Positions 50,481-59,081 of a stretch of 64,000 nt of DNA are shown here, in pieces. Origin of the DNA: an uncultured Flavobacteriales bacterium (GTDB lineage Bacteria > Bacteroidota > Bacteroidia > Flavobacteriales_G > Salibacteraceae); NCBI GenBank assembly GCA_913020435.1, contig CAJVZZ010000011.1, forward strand, positions 1 to 64,000, read 5' to 3'. The notes under the pieces were generated by a model that was not told the origin of the DNA, made no database searches, and saw only the letters and a program-made list of their open reading frames with translations. Numbering within the stretch: position 1 is the first letter of the stretch; each line of letters starts with the position of its first letter. Both the position numbers and the translations under genes were made by a program.

Positions 50481-51059
50481 ATGCGAATAGTAGTAAAAGA
50501 TAAGTTGATAAAAGCTTGCATAAAGGGAGAGCGTAAGGCTCAGCAGTCTCTTTATCAAGCTTGCTTTCAGCCTTTACTAAGTATCTGCATGCGTTACAAG
50601 AACAATCAAGAAGATGGTGTTTCAATATTAAACGATGCCTTTCTTAAAATTTTAACAAACATAGAATCTCTAGATCCTAACATTCCTTTTGAAGCTTGGG
50701 CTAAGCGTATCACTATCAATTGTTGTATCAACGATTATAGAAAAAATCGCGCTAAACCAGTTATTCTTTCTTACGATGATGAATATGTTAGAGAACCTAG
50801 CATACACGCTTTCGAAATTGAGGAAGAAGATCATGTTGGAATTACACTAAAAAAGCTAAAAGAGCTTTTAGTTAAAGTTCCTACTAGTTCCCAAGAAGTG
50901 TTTCAGCTGTACATACTTGAAGGTTATACACATAAAGAGATTGCTGCGATTCTAAAAATTTCTGAAGGTACTTCCAAATGGCATTTAAACAATGCTAGAG
51001 GTAAACTTAAGGAAATGATTATTGAGTCACAAAATAGAATTAGCAAAATCGCTCTATGA
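50481..51059 (+). CDS. ECF RNA polymerase sigma factor (cassette 1)
   Basis: 192 residues, group IV sigma factor. Region 2: LIKACIKGERKAQQSLYQACFQPLLSICMRYKNNQEDGVSILNDAFLKILTN and IPFEAWAKRITINCCINDYRK, the -10 recognition helix. Region 4: SQEVFQLYILEGYTHKEIAAILKISEGTSKWHLNNARGKLKE, a helix-turn-helix. It is a close paralogue of the sigma factor at 55398. The start is one base after the T9SS gene stop, and the stop overlaps the barrel gene start as ATGA, so translation of the three proteins is probably coupled. Confidence 0.92.
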   Translation: MRIVVKDKLIKACIKGERKAQQSLYQACFQPLLSICMRYKNNQEDGVSILNDAFLKILTNIESLDPNIPFEAWAKRITINCCINDYRKNRAKPVILSYDDEYVREPSIHAFEIEEEDHVGITLKKLKELLVKVPTSSQEVFQLYILEGYTHKEIAAILKISEGTSKWHLNNARGKLKEMIIESQNRISKIAL

Positions 51060-52516
51060 GCCTACACGATATCGACAGACTTGTTAAGTCCGCTTTTAGG
51101 ACTGAAGAGTACTCCTATAAAAATAAATACTGGAAAGATCTTGAGTCTAGACTTGGTGCATCAAAAAGTGGAGGTCGCGTTGGAAAAGTTCTTGGTGCTT
51201 TAGCGATTTTACTTGCCGGGTTATCTGTGAGTACCGATCAATTAAATATTGAACAATCAACAACTTCTTCTCAACATATTGGTGAAATTCGGGAGATTAA
51301 AAATGGTAATAAGTCCATGAATTTATCTAAAGAAAGCCCCGCTTTCATTGGTGTCGAAAACCAACCTGATAATCAAAATACATTTGGAAATAATACGTTT
51401 AAAAAGAAACCGTCTTCAACCCTAAGCATTGTTCGTGATAAGAATGAATCAATCGAACCTTCTGTTCATTTTGCTAGTCCCTCAGAAAAACAATCCTTGA
51501 CTGCCAATGCTTTGCCTTCTCAAGGAATTAAATCAATACAAAGAGCCAATTCGGAGCCGTTTCAAGTTGAGAAAACCTTTCCTAGTTCTGAAAATATTAG
51601 CCTAACAAAATTCTCGAAAATTAACTCTGCTCAAATAGCTAGAATTTCCCTTAAACCGACATTCGAGGAGTTGTCCAGGCCTCTTGCCGATGAAACAGAA
51701 TTTGGAGGAAAAATCAAACAAAGTTCAATTACACAGTATTTTATTCAAGGAGGAGCTTACTACCTCCATTTGAATCCAGACATAGTTGACCAAAACAATA
51801 TTCCTGAAAACTTTGAAAAAGAGTTTAAATCCTTTGGAATGAGTGGGGGTGAAATTATAGTTGGAATGAAACGTAAAGGGTTTAAAGTTGCCTCCGGAAT
51901 TGGAGTTTCTTCAATTTCTAAAACGTTTGCTTATAAATTCAGTTTAGAAAGCAGTAGCACCGAAGAAATCATTAACTCAAATACCTATTTAGACAACGTA
52001 GACAGCAACTTTTCTCATTACGAAATCAATGAATTTGATAATGGGACTAGCTCAAACTTTGATATCACAAATGCATTATATACTGTTGACTCAAATTTTG
52101 TTACGGTTACTGACACCACAAGAACGACGTCTAAAAAGGTCACAGAAAATAATATTGCTTTAGCTTACCAGCTTAATTATATGAATATTCCAGTTCAAAT
52201 TGGGTATGAAATAGAGATTAAGCGCTTTTTTATAGACATAAACGCAGCACTGCAATTGGGTGTTTTAACCAACTACAACGGATATAAATACGATGATAAA
52301 GTAGAGGAGTCAAAAACATTGATCACCTCAAAGGACCTTAATCCTATTACACTTAGTTACTCTGTTGCTGTAGGAGCTGGTTATAACATCACACCAACTA
52401 TTTCTGTAATTGCACAACCCGTATACTCAAGTACGCTTGTTGGAGCATTTAAACACATCAAACCAAATAGAATCGCTGGGCTAGGTGGTAAGCTCGCTCT
52501 TCGTTACCAGTTTTAA
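51056..52516 (+). CDS. Fusion of cytoplasmic/TM segment and outer-membrane beta-barrel (cassette 1)
   Basis: 486 residues. Residues 1-42 are hydrophilic and cytoplasm-like (DIDRLVKSAFRTEEYSYKNKYW). A single hydrophobic helix at about 43-59 (VGKVLGALAILLAGLSVS) lacks a signal-peptidase site. A 165-residue polar, Ser/Asn/Lys-rich linker follows. From about 226 to the end, amphipathic strands (YFIQGGAYYLHLN, MSGGEIIVGMKRKGFKVASGIGVS, MNIPVQIGYEIEIKRFFIDINAAL, LAGLGGKLALRYQF) form a PorT-like barrel with a C-terminal Phe. Its start overlaps the sigma stop by 4 bases. I infer the N-terminal part acts as an anti-sigma factor; this is not shown. Confidence 0.8.
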   Translation: MSLHDIDRLVKSAFRTEEYSYKNKYWKDLESRLGASKSGGRVGKVLGALAILLAGLSVSTDQLNIEQSTTSSQHIGEIREIKNGNKSMNLSKESPAFIGVENQPDNQNTFGNNTFKKKPSSTLSIVRDKNESIEPSVHFASPSEKQSLTANALPSQGIKSIQRANSEPFQVEKTFPSSENISLTKFSKINSAQIARISLKPTFEELSRPLADETEFGGKIKQSSITQYFIQGGAYYLHLNPDIVDQNNIPENFEKEFKSFGMSGGEIIVGMKRKGFKVASGIGVSSISKTFAYKFSLESSSTEEIINSNTYLDNVDSNFSHYEINEFDNGTSSNFDITNALYTVDSNFVTVTDTTRTTSKKVTENNIALAYQLNYMNIPVQIGYEIEIKRFFIDINAALQLGVLTNYNGYKYDDKVEESKTLITSKDLNPITLSYSVAVGAGYNITPTISVIAQPVYSSTLVGAFKHIKPNRIAGLGGKLALRYQF

Positions 52517-52636
52517 ATAACTGGTAATTAGTCACTTAAAATATTTCCTAAAAAAACCAAACCTTTCACAGTCTTGCGGTCATTCTATCACAAGACGTCT
52601 TATTTTCCAATTAATAAAAATTTTAAATTTCACAAA

Positions 52637-53890
52637 ATGAAAAAATTAAACACTCTATTATTAACCTGTGCAATGGCTCTAGGCTTTTATTCAGCCTCCG
52701 CCCAATTTAACGCAACTATTACAGGAACCGTTTCCGACATGTCAGCCGGAGACTCAGTAATTATTTATGCAGATACTTTAGGAGGAATCTTTAGCTTTTC
52801 GAATGCCCAAACCAGAGCAATTGGACCAAATGGCAGCTATTCTATGACAATTAGCGCTCGAGGCACACAAACTTACTGGGTCTGGTTGGTTAACTGCAAT
52901 AACGACACACTTATTGATTCTGCAGTAATTTCTCGTAATGGTCCTCAAGCTGGAATAAACTTCTCTTTTTGCAAGAGTGTTACTCCTGCAAGCTATTCCA
53001 CTGTATCTGGATCTGTTTATGCAGGAAATGGCACTGCTTCTAGTGGAAAGGTTCTTTTAATTAAACGAGACAACGGAAACTTAACTTCTATTGATACGTG
53101 CAACATAAGACTACAAAGGGGTTATTATACATTTACAATCATGGATAGTAATTACACCTATTTGGTAAAAGCAATCCTTAATAGCAGTGACCCAAGTTAC
53201 GCTAACACCCTACCAACCTATGCCGATAGCGTATTAAAATGGTCAGGAGCGACAGTTATTCCTACAGGCAATAATCAAACGCATACTAAAAACATTTGGA
53301 TGAAAACAGGAACGAATCCTGGTGGCCCTGGTTTTGTTGGAGGATTGGTTACTCAAGGAGCTAACAAATCAAGTGCCCAAGGCGATCCAATTGAGGGTGC
53401 ACAAGTAATGTTATTACAAAACAACAGCCCTGTAGCTTATGCTTTTTCTGATGCTAAAGGAAAGTTTGAAATCAGCAACTTAGCTTATGGTACTTACACA
53501 GTATACACTGAAGTATCTGGATTACCTACTATTTCTGCTGAGGTTACTCTAAGCGCTGACAAAGAAAAAGAAGAAGGCGTAAAAGTTACGATCAACTCTT
53601 CTGGTGTTACTACTGACATTGAAGTTGTAGGAAGTATTAATGAGTCTATCTCTGGTGCTTGGAAAGGGTTTCCTAACCCAGTAAGCGACAACTTAATTAT
53701 CAATTTTGGAACTCTTGTAGATGGAGCGATTATCACAATCATTGATATTACTGGAAAAACCATTGAAACGGTTAATACAGAAAGTACTTCTGAAGTTTCA
53801 GTTTCTATGTCAGGGCTGAACAGTGGAACTTATTTCGTTCAAGTTCAAACAGAAAATGCTTCAAAAACGTTCAAAGTTTCTAAGCACTAA
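52637..53890 (+). CDS. T9SS-secreted carboxypeptidase-regulatory-like protein
   Basis: Start taken at ATG 52637, which opens a signal peptide (LLTCAMALGFYSASAQ); an in-frame start 21 codons upstream would bury it. Residues about 24-200 are two beta-sandwich repeats (ATITGTVSDMSAGDSVIIYADT; YSTVSGSVYAGNGTASSGKVLLIK). Residues about 225-330 contain a prealbumin-like domain with GGLVTQGANKSSAQGDPIEGAQVMLLQ and KGKFEISNLAYGTYTVYTEVSGLP. The last 75 form a T9SS type A domain (WKGFPNPVSDNLIINFG, DITGKTIE, GTYFVQVQTE). It stands between the two cassettes. The next gene begins five bases after its stop. Confidence 0.83.
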   Translation: MKKLNTLLLTCAMALGFYSASAQFNATITGTVSDMSAGDSVIIYADTLGGIFSFSNAQTRAIGPNGSYSMTISARGTQTYWVWLVNCNNDTLIDSAVISRNGPQAGINFSFCKSVTPASYSTVSGSVYAGNGTASSGKVLLIKRDNGNLTSIDTCNIRLQRGYYTFTIMDSNYTYLVKAILNSSDPSYANTLPTYADSVLKWSGATVIPTGNNQTHTKNIWMKTGTNPGGPGFVGGLVTQGANKSSAQGDPIEGAQVMLLQNNSPVAYAFSDAKGKFEISNLAYGTYTVYTEVSGLPTISAEVTLSADKEKEEGVKVTINSSGVTTDIEVVGSINESISGAWKGFPNPVSDNLIINFGTLVDGAIITIIDITGKTIETVNTESTSEVSVSMSGLNSGTYFVQVQTENASKTFKVSKH

Positions 53891-53894
53891 TCAA

Positions 53895-55379
53895 TTGATT
53901 CAGAAATTAAAATATCTATTTCTTTTATTAATGATTGGGAGTGGCATAAAAGCTACTCCCATCATTATTAAAGGCTATATAACCAATAATTCAATTCCTG
54001 CCGCAAAAGGCGTTTCAGTTAGAGTTCAATTTACTCAACAAGGTGACACCTCAGTTGTAACTGACAGTCTTGGCCAATATGAGGTGACAATCAACCCTAG
54101 ATTAATTCAAGGAATGATTACCGCCAGCTATATTGACGCATGCGGAAGAGATTCCATCTTTAAAACGGAACCATTTGATACATCTTCCAACAGAACTATT
54201 ACTATTAACCTAAATGGTTGCGTTCCTAGTGGCTTTTTAATTAACGGTAATGTCTCAAATATGCCCAACCCTTACTTTCCCCTTTTTATAAAATACAGCC
54301 TTGACCAATTTCGAACACAAGACTCCGTGCTAGTAGATTCAAATGGAGTTTATAGCAAAAGCATTATTCCTAACTCAAATGGTCAAATCGAATTTCAACT
54401 AAAAAACTGTAACCTCAATTACATTAAAGATTCAGCCAATTTTTCAATTGGAGACACAGTGACTAAAAATTTCAATTTTTGCGGGCCTCCAGAGAATTCT
54501 TACTACGGTACGGTTACCTACAACGGCCTTCCTGTTGCAAGTAATACAGCATTTGTGTTGCGATATGAATATAACTTAACTGATCAAAAAATGGATTTTA
54601 TTGACACCCTTCAATTGGGTCCAAGTGGTCGGTTTTCATTTCTCCGAAATAGTAGCTCCGATTATTTAATCAAAGCGATGCCAACTGATAATTCGCAGCC
54701 ATTTACGGGTACATATTATCCTTCTGGCGCTATATGGTCAGCAGCTAAAAGCTTCGCAATCGGTCCACATCTTTCAGATTCAAATGAACTAATAATTAAC
54801 CTTAACTCAAAACAAACAAGCACAACGGGGAGGGGGATAATCGCTGGTGAACTTCAAATAGACGACAATCTACAAATAGACGGTTATAGTGGTGTGGGAA
54901 TTCACCTGCTAAATACCAATGGAACTATAGTTGACTTTAAATATGCTGATGCTAGCGGAAATTTCAAATTTGAAAACATTACCTCTGGTGACTATTTAGT
55001 CTGGTTGGATCAATGCGGAATTCCAACCGAACCAATTACTGTGACAATTTCGACTAATAACGAAAGTGTTGATGGGCTTATAATTACTGGAAACCAATTG
55101 GGTATATCCTATGACAATTTTGTTTCTGTTAATTCTACTGTTTCAAACTTTCCAGATGTTTCTGTTTTTCCTAACCCGTTCTCAAATCAATTGAAAATAC
55201 AAAGCGCTACTAAAGCAGAGATTACTGTCTTCAACCTCTTTGGGCAACCGATTTACAACTTGAATTTATTAGAAAATGAAACTAATAGAATAAACACAGA
55301 ACATTGGCCAGCTGGGGCTTATATAGTGAATGTTCATTCTAAAACTAAGGATTATAGTATAAAACTACTTAAAGATTAA
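53895..55379 (+). CDS. T9SS-secreted protein with carboxypeptidase-regulatory-like repeats (cassette 2)
   Basis: Equivalent of the 49001 gene. The TTG at 53895 gives a compact signal peptide (QKLKYLFLLLMIGSGIKA); the in-frame GTG at 53823 and ATG at 53856 lie inside the upstream gene and would put 12-24 charged residues ahead of it. Repeats IIIKGYITNNSIPAAKGVSVRVQFT, LINGNVSNMPNPYFPLFIK and YYGTVTYNGLPVASNTAFVL correspond in order to those of cassette 1. Later GNFKFENITSGDYLVWLDQCG and the T9SS type A domain (VSVFPNPFSNQLKIQSAT, FNLFGQPIYN, GAYIVNVHSK). The sigma factor follows after 18 bases. Confidence 0.82.
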   Translation: MIQKLKYLFLLLMIGSGIKATPIIIKGYITNNSIPAAKGVSVRVQFTQQGDTSVVTDSLGQYEVTINPRLIQGMITASYIDACGRDSIFKTEPFDTSSNRTITINLNGCVPSGFLINGNVSNMPNPYFPLFIKYSLDQFRTQDSVLVDSNGVYSKSIIPNSNGQIEFQLKNCNLNYIKDSANFSIGDTVTKNFNFCGPPENSYYGTVTYNGLPVASNTAFVLRYEYNLTDQKMDFIDTLQLGPSGRFSFLRNSSSDYLIKAMPTDNSQPFTGTYYPSGAIWSAAKSFAIGPHLSDSNELIINLNSKQTSTTGRGIIAGELQIDDNLQIDGYSGVGIHLLNTNGTIVDFKYADASGNFKFENITSGDYLVWLDQCGIPTEPITVTISTNNESVDGLIITGNQLGISYDNFVSVNSTVSNFPDVSVFPNPFSNQLKIQSATKAEITVFNLFGQPIYNLNLLENETNRINTEHWPAGAYIVNVHSKTKDYSIKLLKD

Positions 55380-55397
55380 AGAAAGCGAAAGCCGTCA

Positions 55398-55976
55398 ATG
55401 AACCCCAATCCGCAGCTTATAAAAGCCTGTAAAAAAGGCGATAGAAAAGCTCAAGAAGAGCTTTATAGGCAATGCTTTAGCCCATTAATTAGTATTTGCT
55501 ATCGATTTGCAAACAACAAAGACGACGCCGCGATTTTATTGAATGAGTCGTTTTTTAAAATTCTTCAAAATATTGAAAAACAAAACCCTAACATTCCTTT
55601 TATGGCATGGGCTAGAAGAATAACGGTCAATTACTGTATAAATGAATATCGAAAAGACAAAACGAGAAAAAAATATGTCGAGTTGGCTGATCATGAAACA
55701 TTATCACGACATTCTGATACTGAAATCGAATTAGATGGTTCTGGAGAATATTCAGCAGAGGTTTTAGAAATTGTAAAAACTGAAATTCACAATTTACCCA
55801 ATACAACGCAAGAAGTCTTTCAGCTCTTTATACTAGACGGTCTATCGCATAAAGAAATTGCTGGTAGTCTAGGAATGCAAGAAGGAACATCAAAATGGCA
55901 TGTAAATAATGCCCGCAAAAAATTAAAAGAAGTACTTAGGGGTACGTTAAAAATAATTTCAAGTCTAGTGTTATGA
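55398..55976 (+). CDS. ECF RNA polymerase sigma factor (cassette 2)
   Basis: 192 residues, the same length as its paralogue at 50481. Region 2 reads LIKACKKGDRKAQEELYRQCFSPLISICYRFANNKDD and IPFMAWARRITVNYCINEYRKDK; region 4 reads TQEVFQLFILDGLSHKEIAGSLGMQEGTSKWHVNNARKKLKE. By eye roughly half of the residues match the first sigma factor, most strongly in the DNA-binding helices, so the two may recognise similar promoters. The stop overlaps the following start by four bases (ATGATGG). Confidence 0.92.
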   Translation: MNPNPQLIKACKKGDRKAQEELYRQCFSPLISICYRFANNKDDAAILLNESFFKILQNIEKQNPNIPFMAWARRITVNYCINEYRKDKTRKKYVELADHETLSRHSDTEIELDGSGEYSAEVLEIVKTEIHNLPNTTQEVFQLFILDGLSHKEIAGSLGMQEGTSKWHVNNARKKLKEVLRGTLKIISSLVL

Positions 55977-57547
55977 TGGATAAAGACATAGATAATATAT
56001 CGAGGTCTGCTTTTCCTGATGGAGATGTAGCATTTGATGCCAAATATTGGGATCAAATGGGCGCCATGATAGATCAACGAAAAAAGAAGCGAGGGTTCGT
56101 TTTCTGGTGGGGAACCGTTGCTACGATAATCTTATTGATTAGCGGACTATTCGCATATAATTCTCTTGAAAACAAAACAACTCTTACAGCTGCTTCAAAA
56201 CAAAGCGCTAAAGCTTCTAGTTTGGTAAGCTCAAATTCACTTGCTAAAAAACCTTCAAAAGAAAATAAGCTAAGCGCATCTGAAAATCGCTCGAATAACA
56301 AAGGTTCCATCGCCTCAAATTCTGATATAAAACTTGAAGAAGCTTCCATCCATATAGCACAAAGCGCAGAAAAAGAAGAACCTGTCATAAAAAATGGAGA
56401 GGCAGTTATAACGAACGCTAAAACCATTACTGTTCTTGGACAAAAAGAACCAGGTGACACTAAACAACAGACGGTTGATCTAGTTAAAGACGAATTCAAT
56501 CCGCAGCCTAAGAAGCAATTAGTTCCTACTTCAGAAATATTAGCAAATTCTGCTGAACCAGCATTTACTGGAGCAGAAATAACCATTCCTAAAACTGCAT
56601 CCGATCATCATAACCAGGCTCTAATAACCGCACTTAGCCCCTTAAATTCGGGACCGTTACCAGTCGATTTTAAGCGTTTTAGTTTATTCAAAATGCCTTT
56701 GGACACAACTCCGAACAAAACAAAAACTGAATTTGGAAGCGATACTCCAAGCGGATCCAAACTAAATTATTTTATTGAGCCAACCTTGGGTTTTAATAGT
56801 TCACTTAATACCGTTACAAGTGAAACCCAAATAGATAAGTCCTCGTTTAATTTGGGCTATCAACCCACTAGAGAATTTCAACTAGGAATAAATGTAGGCG
56901 CTAAATACAGCAACTTCTTTGGTTCGATTGGACTTCATTTTAACCAGATTCAAAGTACAATTGATGTCAATAATACTGCGCTAACCGAGCAAACAGAACT
57001 CAGTGTTGCTGAGAGAACGATTATTGGTCAACTTGATACCATTCTTATTAGAACGCCTGTTATGAAGGTGCCTGCGAGGTCTGGTTTTGTTTTTCAATCG
57101 GGCGCTCCAGAATACAACTTTGACACTACGCTTGCTACAGTTTACGATACTACCAGCGCAACTACTGAGGTGAAAAGCGCAACTAATTCTGTCTTAAATT
57201 ACAGCCTTCAATACCTATATATTCCTATACAAATTGGCTATGAATACCCTATCAAAAACTTTTTTGTTGGGGCAGGGGTCGGACTAGATTTAGGTGTCTT
57301 AATCAATAACAAAGGCGAACTATTTGATGCTGAATCAAACCAAATTGTAGGCGTTAAATCAAGTGATTTGGTTAATAAAAGAACACTAGCCTATAACCTG
57401 CAACTTGCTTTTGGGTATTTCTTAAAACCAAATCTATCCATTGCGTTTAGGCCTAATTTTAGACAACAAATCATTACTCCATTTAAAAACTCAAACCTTC
57501 CAAACACAAGGCTTGGAGGGTTTGTAGCTTTACGTTACGACTTCTAA
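55973..57547 (+). CDS. Fusion of cytoplasmic/TM segment and outer-membrane beta-barrel (cassette 2)
   Basis: 524 residues with the layout of the 51056 product. Residues 1-41 are hydrophilic and share DID-x(3)-SAF and KYW with that protein. The membrane helix is about 42-62 (FVFWWGTVATIILLISGLFAY). The polar linker, 63-262, is longer (200 residues). The barrel, about 263-524, has LNYFIEPTLGFNSSLN, LNYSLQYLYIPIQIGYEYPIKNFFVGAGVGLDLGVL and a terminal GGFVALRYDF, clearly homologous to cassette 1. No cleavage site follows the helix. The last four bases overlap the convergent aldehyde dehydrogenase gene. Inferred role: anti-sigma factor and outer-membrane sensor in one chain. Confidence 0.8.
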   Translation: MMDKDIDNISRSAFPDGDVAFDAKYWDQMGAMIDQRKKKRGFVFWWGTVATIILLISGLFAYNSLENKTTLTAASKQSAKASSLVSSNSLAKKPSKENKLSASENRSNNKGSIASNSDIKLEEASIHIAQSAEKEEPVIKNGEAVITNAKTITVLGQKEPGDTKQQTVDLVKDEFNPQPKKQLVPTSEILANSAEPAFTGAEITIPKTASDHHNQALITALSPLNSGPLPVDFKRFSLFKMPLDTTPNKTKTEFGSDTPSGSKLNYFIEPTLGFNSSLNTVTSETQIDKSSFNLGYQPTREFQLGINVGAKYSNFFGSIGLHFNQIQSTIDVNNTALTEQTELSVAERTIIGQLDTILIRTPVMKVPARSGFVFQSGAPEYNFDTTLATVYDTTSATTEVKSATNSVLNYSLQYLYIPIQIGYEYPIKNFFVGAGVGLDLGVLINNKGELFDAESNQIVGVKSSDLVNKRTLAYNLQLAFGYFLKPNLSIAFRPNFRQQIITPFKNSNLPNTRLGGFVALRYDF

Positions 57548-59073
57548 AAGTCAAAGGTAATACCTTGGGATAATGGTAATTCAGTGGAATAATTAATGGT
57601 ATTCGTCTGTCTTCGCATGTATGCTTTCCAAGCATCAGACCCTGACTCTCGTCCACCACCAGTTTCTTTTTCTCCACCAAATGCACCGCCTATTTCAGCG
57701 CCAGAGGTTCCAATATTCACATTTGCAATTCCACAATCAGAACCTGCTACAGACAAGAAACGCTCAGCATCTCTCATATTCGTAGTCATTATTGCTGATG
57801 AAAGTCCTTGCTTCACGCCATTCTGAATCGCAATAGCTTCTCCAAGATCGCTGTACTTCATCACATACAATATTGGTGCAAACGTTTCGTCTTGAACGAT
57901 TTGAAACTCATTCTTAGCCTCAGCAATAGCTGGTTTAACATAACATCCGCTTTCGTAACCTTCGCCAGTAAGCACTCCGCCTTCAACTAATAATTTTCCC
58001 CCGGCTTGTTTTACTTGTTGAATTGCGTTTGAATATGCCTTTACAGCATCTGTGTCTATTAGTGGCCCAACGTGATTATTGGTGTCCAATGGGTCTCCAA
58101 CTCGTATTTGTTTGTATGCAGTAGTTATCTTCTCAATTACTTGATCGTAAATGCTATCGTGAATAATCAACCTACGAGTAGAGGTGCAACGCTGCCCTGC
58201 AGTTCCTACGGCTCCAAATACAGCGCCAATTACAGTAATATTAATGTCTGCTTCAGGAGTAATAATAATTGCGTTATTTCCGCCTAATTCAAGTAACGAT
58301 CGCCCAAGGCGTTTTGCAACCTCTGCGCCTACAATTTTTCCCATTCGTATTGAACCCGTTGCAGAAACCAGTGGAATTCTTGTATCCTTTGTCATCATTT
58401 CTCCAACTTTATAATCTCCATTGATTATACAGCAAAGTCCTTCAGGAAGATCATTTTCAGCTATAACCTCAGCAAATAATTTTTGACAAGCTATGGAGCA
58501 AATAGGTGCTTTTTCAGATGCTTTCCAAACACAAACATCTCCACTTACCCATGCAAGTGCAGTATTCCAGCACCAAACAGCTACCGGAAAGTTAAACGCT
58601 GAAATTATACCTACTATTCCTAGTGGGTGGTATTGCTCATACATTCTGTGTCCTGGTCGCTCTGAATGCATCGTCAAACCATACAGTTGACGTGATAAAC
58701 CAACAGCAAAATCACAGATATCAATCATCTCTTGAACCTCGCCCAATCCTTCTTGGTATGACTTACCCATTTCATAGGTAACCAACATACCTAGGGCTTC
58801 TTTCTTATCTCGCAGTTTCTCACCAAAAAGACGAACTATTTCTCCTCTCTTAGGAGCAGGCATTTCTCTCCAAACTTTAAAAGCTGCTTCCGCAGATTGA
58901 ACTACTTTTTCATAATCATCGGGAGTGGTCACCGAAACCTTTCCAATCAATTTTCCATCAATCGGGGAGTACGACGATATATATTCTGAATTCGAAAGCC
59001 AAGACTGTCCCGTACTTGTTCCTTCATTGATTTCTTCAATTCCTAATTCTTTTAGAGTAGCTGAAATGTCCAT
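57544..59073 (-). CDS. ALDH7-type aldehyde dehydrogenase (aminoadipate-semialdehyde dehydrogenase-like)
   Basis: NAD-dependent oxidation of an aldehyde, probably L-2-aminoadipate 6-semialdehyde as in antiquitin (ALDH7A1). Features are LEEIN at the start, GEVQEMIDICDFAVGLSRQLYG, the IISAFNFPVAVWCWNTALAWVSGD segment typical of ALDH7, the catalytic Glu in LLELGGNNAIII, the catalytic Cys in GTAGQRCTSTRRLI and FGGEKETGGGRESGSDAWKAYMRRQT near the C-terminus. 509 residues fits. It lies eight bases after the antiporter gene in the same direction, likely in one operon. A possible role in lysine degradation or osmotic stress is inference. Confidence 0.93.
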   Translation of the reverse strand: MDISATLKELGIEEINEGTSTGQSWLSNSEYISSYSPIDGKLIGKVSVTTPDDYEKVVQSAEAAFKVWREMPAPKRGEIVRLFGEKLRDKKEALGMLVTYEMGKSYQEGLGEVQEMIDICDFAVGLSRQLYGLTMHSERPGHRMYEQYHPLGIVGIISAFNFPVAVWCWNTALAWVSGDVCVWKASEKAPICSIACQKLFAEVIAENDLPEGLCCIINGDYKVGEMMTKDTRIPLVSATGSIRMGKIVGAEVAKRLGRSLLELGGNNAIIITPEADINITVIGAVFGAVGTAGQRCTSTRRLIIHDSIYDQVIEKITTAYKQIRVGDPLDTNNHVGPLIDTDAVKAYSNAIQQVKQAGGKLLVEGGVLTGEGYESGCYVKPAIAEAKNEFQIVQDETFAPILYVMKYSDLGEAIAIQNGVKQGLSSAIMTTNMRDAERFLSVAGSDCGIANVNIGTSGAEIGGAFGGEKETGGGRESGSDAWKAYMRRQTNTINYSTELPLSQGITFDF

Positions 59074-59081
59074 TCTTTACT

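Noticed and set aside
53823-55379. GTG 53823 as start of the cassette 2 T9SS protein
   Set aside because: It would lie 68 bases inside the upstream gene and bury the signal peptide; TTG 53895 gives a compact leader five bases after the upstream stop.
50481-57547. Classical FecI/FecR/TonB-receptor signalling
   Set aside because: There is no separate FecR-like protein, no TonB-dependent receptor plug domain and no TonB box; the barrels are of a small PorT-like type.
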